This document shows, in pieces, positions 1 through 5,335 of a DNA stretch of 5,335 bases. This DNA comes from Candidatus Aminicenantota bacterium. GTDB taxonomy: Bacteria; Acidobacteriota; Aminicenantia; UBA2199. The translations under genes were made by a program, and so were the position numbers. The number at the start of each line of letters is the position of its first letter. The first letter of the stretch is position 1. The DNA lies in contig JAHELQ010000394.1 in NCBI GenBank assembly GCA_024644125.1, positions 1 through 5,335 of the forward strand, in the 5' to 3' direction. The notes beneath the pieces were generated by a model that was not told where the DNA came from, ran no database searches, and was given only the letters and a program-made list of their open reading frames with translations.

Positions 1-1
1 T

Positions 2-151
2 TACAACGCGCGCATCTACCCGGATTCGGTGGTGCGAGATCTGGCGCTTCGACTGGAAGGGCTTCTGCGGCAGGTGACGGAAGATTGCCGGCGACAGGTC
101 CTGGAATTGGATATTATTCGCGCTGAAGAAAAACAACGGATTCTGGCTGAC
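2..151 (+). other. C-terminal tail of an upstream condensation domain and C-A linker
   Basis: Residues 1-50 read as the usual end of a C domain running into the A domain: YNARIYPDSVVRDLALRLEG resembles the final helix pattern (Y.....y....i.rl..hl..ll), followed by a linker with the acidic stretch around ELDIIRAEE (35-43) and an amphipathic helix ending at the adenylation start FNRNTTNFP (51-59). The catalytic part of this C domain lies upstream of the window, so its donor chirality type cannot be judged. Its presence shows A1 belongs to an elongation (or C-starter) module rather than a module beginning with A. The boundary is approximate. Confidence 0.85.
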
Positions 152-3100
152 TTTAACCGCAATACTACAAATTTTCCCTACCGGCAAACCATACCTGAAC
201 TGTTTCAAAAGGCGGCCTCGCGGTTTCCGTCCCTACCGGCTCTGGTGATAGGATTCTCTCCGGGTGACGGGCCTGAGAGCATGACATACCGGGAGCTGGA
301 GCAAAAGGTTTCCAGGATTGCCGCTTTTTTACAAGTAAAAGGCGTCGGGCCGGATACCATTGTGGCGTTGCGGTTCCGGCGGTCATTCGAGATGATCGTA
401 GGCATCTTAGGCGTTCTCGCGGCTGGGGGCGCCTATTTACCCATCGATCCGGACTTCCCCCGGCAACGGGCTTTATATATGCTCGATGACAGCGATGCTC
501 ACATCCTGATATGCGGCGATGATCTTGATCCAAAAGAGCTGGACGCGGCCGGGCGAACAGAGATCGTTGTCTTCTCCGAAGCCATGAAAGAAGCGGGCGA
601 TGCCCGGGTGCGCGACAATGGCCTCGGCGCGGAAAACCTGGCCTATGTCATCTTCACGTCCGGAACCACCGGAAAACCCAAGGGATCCCTCATCCAGCAC
701 AACAATGTCGTGAGCTTGATGTTCCACCAGCCTTTTCCTTTCGACTTTTCCCATCACGATGTCTGGACGCTCTTTCACTCCTATTGCTTCGACTTTTCCG
801 TCTGGGAGATATTTGGCGCGTTATTGTACGGCGGCCGATTGGTGATTCTTTCATCGGAAATCGTCCGTGATCCGGGGCAGTTTCTTGACATCCTGGAGCG
901 TGATCAGGTGACTGTATTGAATCAGACGCCCTCCTCCTTTTACAATATCGCGGCCCAAAGCCGGGATTTCAAATCCCTGCAACTAAACCTTCGGTATGTG
1001 ATTTTCGGCGGGGAAGCCCTGAAACCGTCGAGATTGGAGTATTGGCGGAACCGTTTCCGGCAGATCCGCTTCATCAATATGTACGGTATCACTGAAACCA
1101 CGGTTCATGTCACCTTCAAGGAAATACAGGACAGGGACATTCATGAGGACAGCAAATCTATCGGATGCCCGCTCGCCACGCTAAAGGTCATGATCGCCGG
1201 CCGTAATTTAAAAATGGTTCCCGCTGGAGTTCCGGGAGAAATTCTGGTTTCAGGGGCAGGCGTTTGCCGCGGGTATCTGAATAGACCGGAATTGACTGCG
1301 GAAAAATTCACCGGAGCACCGCGTCTATATAGATCCGGTGATCGAGGGCGCCTGAGCGCCGCAGGCGATTTGGACTACTTCGGCAGGATCGACTCGCAGG
1401 TGAAAATTCGCGGCTACCGGATCGAGCTGGAAGAAATCGAAGCGGTCTTGCGGCGTCATCATGGAGTGGATGATGCCCTGGTGCGGGTCATGACCGGCGA
1501 CGACAATGACCGGTCGCTGTGCGCCTATGTGATTCCCGGAGTCGATCCGGCCTCTATCCGCGGCTTCATGGAGGAGAGGCTTCCCTCCTATATGATTCCC
1601 TCCTATTTTGTCCCGTTAAAGGCGTTCCCCTTGACGTCCAACGGCAAGCTGGACGTGGGCGCGTTGCCCGGTCCATTGGAACATGCGCCCGCTCGTTCTT
1701 TCGAGCCCCAAAATCCAGTGGAAGCGGCGCTGGCGGATGTATGGGCCCAGATATTGAATGTCGAAAAAGAAAAGATCGGGATCCATAGCGATTTTTTCCA
1801 ATTGGGGGGCCATTCATTGAAGGTTACCCGTCTATCGGCTTTGATTCACAAGGAACTCAGCGTAAAAATTCCATTGGCGGAACTATTCAATCGTCCGACG
1901 ATCGCTCTGCAAGCGGAATATATCATGGGCACAGGTAAGGAGACGTTCCAGGCGATTCTTCCGGCGGAGAAACACGATTATTATGTGTTGTCCCCCAATC
2001 AGAAACGGTTCTATTTTCTCCAGCAACTGGAGCGCGATAGCATTGCGTACAATATCCCCCAGATCATCCCATTGGACGGCGGCGCGGCGGACAAACAAAA
2101 ATTGGAAAAAACAATCGGTTTAGTGATTCAACGGCATGAAGCTCTGCGTACGTCTTTCGCCGAAGTTCGCCATCAGCCGGTGCAACGGGTATGCGACGCT
2201 GTGGAATTTCATCTGGAAACCTTAACGACGGAAGCATCTCAGGCGGAGAACGTGGTCCGGGACTTTATCCGCCCCTTCGACCTGTCGCGAGCCCCTCTTC
2301 TGCGGGCCGCGTATCTGGAAATTCCAGGCTCCGGGGCCCGTCTCGTCGTGGATATCCATCACATAATTGCCGACGGTACATCCATGAAGGTGCTGATCCG
2401 CGATTTTTTGTCGCTCCTGAACGGTCAATCGTTGGAACCGTTGACTATTCACTACAAAGATGTGTCGGTTTGGCAAGAGAAACAATCTCGAAACGGCGAT
2501 ATGGCGGAGCATGAATCGTTCTGGATGTCTCGGTTGCAGACGCCGTTGCCGGTGTTGGAGTTTCCCACCGATTTTCCCAGGCCAGCGAGCCGGAGCCACG
2601 CCGGCCAATTATTGCAATTTTCGTCGGGGCCAGAGCTATTCCAGGCGATTCGACAATTGATACGCCGTAGCGGCGCCACGCTCTACATGGTACTGCTGGC
2701 GGCGTTGAATATCCTCCTCTTCCGTTATACCCGGCAGGAAGACATCATCGTCGGCTCCCCGATCGCCGCTCGTTTCCACGCCGATTTGGAATCTATCATC
2801 GGTTTGATGATCGGGTCGATCATGATGCGCAATGCTCCATTGGGCGAAATGGCGTTTTCCACGTTTTTACAGCACGTCAAGACCAATACCATGGATGCGT
2901 TCCAGCACCAGGCGTATCCTTTCGAAGAAATTCTCGAACACATCGATTACCCCGACCTTCCGGGGCGAAATCCCATCGCCGATATCGGCCTCATCGTGCA
3001 GAATATGTTCGACCCGGCGGCTTCCGGGGATGGTGGAGAAGGGGATTCACATTTGATCCCCAAAACCTCGAAGCTGGATTTCACCCTCATCGCCGTGGAA

Positions 3101-5335
3101 CAGGACGATGACCTTTCGTTCATGCTGGAGTACTCCACTGAATTGTTCCGTCCTGAGACGATGGACAGGATATCCCGCCAATTTGTCAAAATTCTTGAAG
3201 CGGCGGCTAAAACTCCGCAAATCGCCATCGATGCCATCGATATGGTGGCTGACAGCGAAAAAATTGACAAAATCGGATCGGTCGCGGCATGTTATCCCTT
3301 GAGTCATGCGCAACACCGGGTACTGGACACGGAGCGAGTGTATGCCGGTACCAGCGTCAATACCCTGGCCTTCACCGTCAGATACGATACCATCCTGGAA
3401 CCGGAAGCGGTCCAGGAAGCAGTGAATCGCGTGTTACGGCAAAATGACGGTTTGCGTCTACGGCCTGCGCTATTCGATGTCCAAACCTGTCAATATATCG
3501 CGCCCCAGCAGGATGTGAAGCTGGAAATCCTGGATCTTGACGGGAACGAACAGGAATTGGAGCGATGGATTTCCAGAAATACGCAGATTCCGTTCGCTAT
3601 AAATGATGGACCGCTGTATTATTTTGCCTATATAAAATATTCCGCCAACCAGAGCGGGTATTATGTCAAATTTCACCATCTGGTGGGGGACGGTTGGACT
3701 GCGGCGATGCTGTTCGAGCAAGTGGATGATACGTTGCAGAGTCTGGCCGCAGGCCATTCTCCCGTAATCCGGCAGGCGCATTCCTACATCCGCTTCATTT
3801 CCCAGGAGGCGGATTATATACAGTCTGCCCAATACAAGGCGGACCGTGAGTATTGGCTTCAAAAAATGACGCCGCTGCCGGAACGTCTCGATCTATCCGC
3901 CCGCCGCGGCACGGACGATTTCAGCGATATTCGCTCGCGAGTATTGGTGATGGAGATTGAGGATCTTCTGCGGGAACGGATTCTCGACTTCTGCCGCCAA
4001 CGGGTAACCAGTCTGTATAAGCTTTTTTTATCAGCCCTGGTAACAGTGGTCGGACGGGTGGCTGGCAGTGATGATGTGACGGTGGCCGGCGCCGGGCACA
4101 ATCGCGATACCCTGGAGCAACGGGAAATGATGGGCATGTTTGTCAGCACTATTTTATTCCGTTGCCATATTGGGCGGGACATGACGTTCGCAGATCTTTT
4201 GTCGGAATTGGATAAGGAGACGGCGCACGTGGTCAAACAGCGTCAGCGGTACCCGTTTCAACAATTGCTGAAAGAGTTGCGGCGTCAGGAACATGTCGAT
4301 CCCGGTTACTTGCTGGAGATCAATCTCATCGGGCATGGCGCCATCCTGGAAAAAAAATATCTCACCCGACATCATTTCGCCGGTTTCGACCCCTCGCCTC
4401 TCACCATTCATATCAATAACCGCCATACACTTGACCTGGAATGGGTATTCCGCCCGGGTCCCTACCCCGAAGAGGAGATTTTGGCCTTTCACCGGGCCAT
4501 CATCACTGTCATCGAAGCGGCTATCGGGAACGAAGATGTTTTATTGCGGGATATCCCGTTATTACCGGATGAGGAGATGCGGGATCTGTGCAATCGATGG
4601 AACGATGCCGGCTCGCCGGGAACATTTTCTGATCTCTCCATCGTTGAAGCGTTGGATGGCCAGGCAAGGTTGCACAAAGACCGCGTGGCGGTTACGACAG
4701 GCCCCTTACAGGCGACCTACGATTACTTATTCAGGTATGCCGCTGTTCTGGCTCGACTAATTTTAGTTGAAGGCGCGGGCGTTGGGAATGTAGTGGCCAT
4801 CGTGGCCGAACCGTCGATGGACATGATCGCCGGACTTCTGGCGATCTTGAAAGCCGGGGTGGCCTACCTTCCAATAAGTCCGCAATATCCTGATGAACGG
4901 GTTTCTTTTATGTTGCGGGACAGCGATGCCGGGCTGCTATTGACGGATGGAACCATTTCTGTGGAGCGGCTCGCCAAATGGGATTGTGTGTCTCTTGAAA
5001 TCGCCGCAAGCGAAATGCCAGAGATTGGGGATACAGTGTTTCCGAAGGGCTCCCTCTCCGATCCCGCATATATTATTTATACTTCCGGCTCTACCGGCCG
5101 TCCCAAAGGTGTCGTGACCAGTCACGCGAATTTGGGTGCATATATCGATGCATTTTTCGATGAATTTACATTGACTGTTGACGACACCGTCATCCAACAG
5201 GCGGCATTCACGTTCGACGCGTTTGTGGAGGAATTTTATCCGGCGCTCTTGTGTGGAGGGCGATTGGCGATTCCCGCTGGGGAGGTGGTGCCTGACGCGG
5301 AGAAATTGGCGCGCTTCATCGCCAGACACAGAGTC
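2..5335 (+). CDS. Non-ribosomal peptide synthetase, internal fragment (partial at both ends)
   Basis: One uninterrupted frame of 1,778 codons spans the window; neither the start nor the stop is inside it. It encodes a multidomain peptide synthetase that activates amino acids as adenylates, holds them as thioesters on phosphopantetheine arms, and joins them by condensation domains in the cytoplasm. Domain order seen: end of a C domain (1-50), A1 (51-556), T1 (568-643), C domain Ca (659-1086), C domain Cb (1098-1525), first half of A2 (1526-1778). The assignment rests on intact core motifs: two TSG(S/T)TGxPKG adenylation loops, LGGHS in the carrier, and two HHxxxDG motifs. There is no epimerization, methylation, ketosynthase or thioesterase domain here. 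The C-Ca/Cb tandem without a carrier between is unusual. Codon use and frame show no break, so I see no frameshift. The product is unknown; one residue is predicted as threonine. No gene name can be given. Confidence 0.97.
152..1669 (+). other. Adenylation domain A1, predicted to activate L-threonine
   Basis: Residues 51-556 form a complete A domain of normal length. It uses ATP to make an aminoacyl-AMP and loads it onto T1. All core motifs are visible: A1 MTYREL (94-99), A2 LAAGGAYLPID (139-149), A3 TSGTTGKPKG (219-228), A4 FDFS (263-266), A5 NMYGITE (359-365), A6 GEILVSGAGVCRGYLNRPE (from 412), A7 YRSGDR (443-448), A8 GRIDSQVKIRGYRIELEEIE (461-480), A9 LPSYMIP (527-533), A10 NGKLD (547-551, catalytic Lys549). 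Aligned by eye with GrsA, the ten pocket residues are D264, F265, W268, N307, I334, G336, M360, V368, H369 and K549, giving DFWNIGMVHK, the published threonine code. Oddities are minor: the loop before A7 (KFTGAPRLYRSGD) is shorter than usual, and A8 has ELEE where ELGE is commoner. Substrate is inferred from the code, not proven; allo-Thr or a closely related residue cannot be excluded. Confidence 0.95.
1703..1930 (+). other. Thiolation / peptidyl carrier domain T1
   Basis: Residues 568-643 are a carrier domain of typical size: helix 1 PVEAALADVWAQIL (572-585), the 4'-phosphopantetheine attachment motif DFFQLGGHSL (597-606), then a helix rich in hydrophobics and the ending IPLAELFNRPTI. Ser605 (bases 1814-1816) is the residue expected to be modified by a phosphopantetheinyl transferase. 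The domain receives Thr from A1 and presents it to the downstream C domains. The LGGHS form is the one usually found in carriers followed directly by a C domain, while carriers ahead of epimerases tend to have LGGDS; this agrees with the absence of an epimerase and suggests the residue stays L. This is the only carrier domain in the window. Confidence 0.95.
1976..3259 (+). other. Condensation domain Ca (LCL-like), first of a tandem pair
   Basis: Residues 659-1086 form a C domain of full length. Motifs in order: C1 SPNQKRFYFL (664-673) followed by the LCL-like stretch AYNIPQ; C2 RHEALRTSF (711-719); C3 HHIIADG (786-792) with catalytic second His787 and Asp791; C4 YKDVSVW (818-824); C6 HQAYPFEEIL (969-978); C7 GRNPIAD (988-994). 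The C5 region, usually close to IGMFVNTLxxRN, reads IGLMIGSIMMRN (933-944), so the F-V-N-T core is replaced by M-I-G-S. Normally this domain would join the T1-bound peptidyl-Thr to the next carrier-bound residue. But no A or T domain follows it; another C-family domain does. It may be the true condensation domain, a residue-modifying C domain acting on Thr, or partly inactive. The catalytic motif argues against simple decay. The LCL label comes from motif appearance only. Confidence 0.92.
3260..3292 (+). other. Short Ca-Cb interdomain linker lacking a carrier domain
   Basis: Only about ten residues (roughly 1087-1097, around KIDKIGSVAAC) separate the end of Ca from the first motif of Cb. There is no room for a carrier, and no LGGxS-like sequence or adenylation remnant. 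The two C domains are therefore truly adjacent in the polypeptide. The linker is too short to have arisen from a recent deletion that left recognisable T or A pieces. Confidence 0.8.
3293..4576 (+). other. Second condensation-family domain Cb, divergent (starter-like) type
   Basis: Residues 1098-1525 are a full-length C-superfamily domain that differs clearly from Ca. Motifs: C1 YPLSHAQHR (1098-1106) followed by a segment with YAGTSVNTLAFTV; C2 position QNDGLRLRP (1147-1155) instead of RHExLRTxF; C3 HHLVGDGW (1225-1232) with His1226 and Asp1230 present; C4 region SYIRFISQEADYI; C5 MGMFVSTILFR (1377-1387), well preserved; C6 position RQRYPFQQLL (1414-1423); then YLLEINLIG in place of the usual RxxLFD segment. 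From memory, the NDGLRLR, YxxFI..E..Y..S and GMFVSTxxFR combination marks a C subgroup found in Firmicutes NRPSs, often near the start of an assembly line; I cannot verify this here. It is not an epimerase: the E-domain signature residues are missing. Sitting directly before A2, it is placed to be the condensing domain of module 2. Confidence 0.88.
4577..5335 (+). other. Adenylation domain A2, N-terminal half (cut by window end)
   Basis: Residues 1526-1778 are about the first half of an A domain, beginning after Cb with the usual NRWND-type entry (1531-1535). Visible motifs: A1 position ATYDYL (1571-1576, weaker than TYxEL), A2 LKAGVAYLPIS (1616-1626), A3 YTSGSTGRPKG (1693-1703), and A4 FDAFVEEF (1738-1745). 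The A2 motif ends in Ser1626 where most domains have Asp. Only three pocket positions are in the window: D1739 (position 235), A1740 (236) and E1743 (239). Asp235 implies an ordinary alpha-amino acid. The D-A-x-x-E start is shared by some lysine-type codes that I recall, but three of ten positions do not fix the substrate. Motifs A5-A10 and the carrier domain of this module must lie downstream. Confidence 0.93.

Noticed and set aside
165..778. Minus-strand open frames at 165-533, 205-405 and 473-778
   Set aside because: They lie opposite the A1 coding frame, which has strong conserved motifs throughout; their translations show no recognisable domain and are shadows of the NRPS frame.
1519..2098. 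Open frames 1519-1788 (+), 1566-1817 (-), 1616-1813 (-) and 1883-2098 (-)
   Set aside because: They overlap the end of A1, all of T1 and the start of Ca, whose motifs are intact in the main frame; no protein family is recognisable in them.
3260..3292. Assembly artefact or missing module between Ca and Cb
   Set aside because: The frame continues, Ca ends and Cb begins at their natural boundaries with a plausible linker. An exact in-frame misjoin at domain edges is unlikely, though read mapping could not be checked here.
2191..3316. Overlapping short frames on both strands across Ca (2191-2514 +, 2222-2608 -, 2947-3270 - and others)
   Set aside because: Arg/Ser/Pro-rich low-complexity translations typical of off-frame reading of a fairly GC-rich gene; no separate support for any of them.
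3293..4576. Cb as an epimerization domain
   Set aside because: E domains usually follow a carrier directly and carry their own set of motifs; Cb has HHxxxDGW, a GMFVST C5 motif, and lies between a C and an A domain, which fits a C-type domain.
3470..4760. Frames 3470-3862 (-), 3859-4236 (-), 4154-4492 (-) and 4293-4760 (+, 155 residues)
   Set aside because: Although fairly long, they lie within Cb and the start of A2, whose motifs continue through the same bases in the main frame. The 155-residue plus-strand frame has no recognisable domain.
4753..4770. Near-perfect inverted repeat (tcgactaa / ttagttga) as a possible terminator or operator
   Set aside because: It is AT-rich, short, lacks a following T-run, and sits inside the conserved A2 coding sequence; most likely chance.
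4937..5329. Minus-strand frame 4937-5329
   Set aside because: Opposite the A2 domain motifs A3 and A4; no domain identity of its own.

Overview
The whole window is one piece of a single large gene. Reading frame +2 (from base 2 to the last base) is open for all 1,778 codons, with no start or stop inside the window. It encodes an interior stretch of a modular non-ribosomal peptide synthetase (NRPS). All residue numbers below count from the codon at base 2. There is no intergenic DNA, RNA gene, mobile element, CRISPR array, promoter or terminator that I can support.

Domain order along the protein: tail of a condensation (C) domain (residues 1-50); a complete adenylation domain A1 (about 51-556); a thiolation/peptidyl-carrier domain T1 (about 568-643, Ser605 as the pantetheine site); a first C domain, Ca (about 659-1086); a second C-family domain, Cb (about 1098-1525), with no carrier domain between the two; and the first half of a second adenylation domain, A2 (from about 1526), cut by the window edge just after core motif A4. 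The layout is therefore ...C]-A1-T1-Ca-Cb-[A2... .

A1 carries all ten core motifs. Its specificity pocket, read by hand against the GrsA positions, is D-F-W-N-I-G-M-V-H-K, the classical threonine code. T1 has the LGGHS form of the carrier motif and no epimerase follows, so L-Thr is expected to reach the C domains. Ca looks like an LCL-type domain with an intact HHxxxDG but an altered C5 motif. Cb belongs to a visibly different C subfamily and also keeps HHxxxDG. Two back-to-back C domains after a Thr module are the main point of interest. One may be a working condensation domain, while the other modifies the Thr residue (for example dehydration to dehydrobutyrine), recruits a partner enzyme, or is a remnant. 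The sequence alone does not say which.

The source is bacterial in style: intron-free modular NRPS, with G+C of roughly 48-60% in the few 60-base lines I counted. LCL domains opening with SxxQxRxYFL...YNIP and a Cb that resembles a C type I associate with Firmicutes hint at a Bacillus/Clostridium-like source or exchange with one. The composition does not fix the phylum, and I make no firm taxonomic call.
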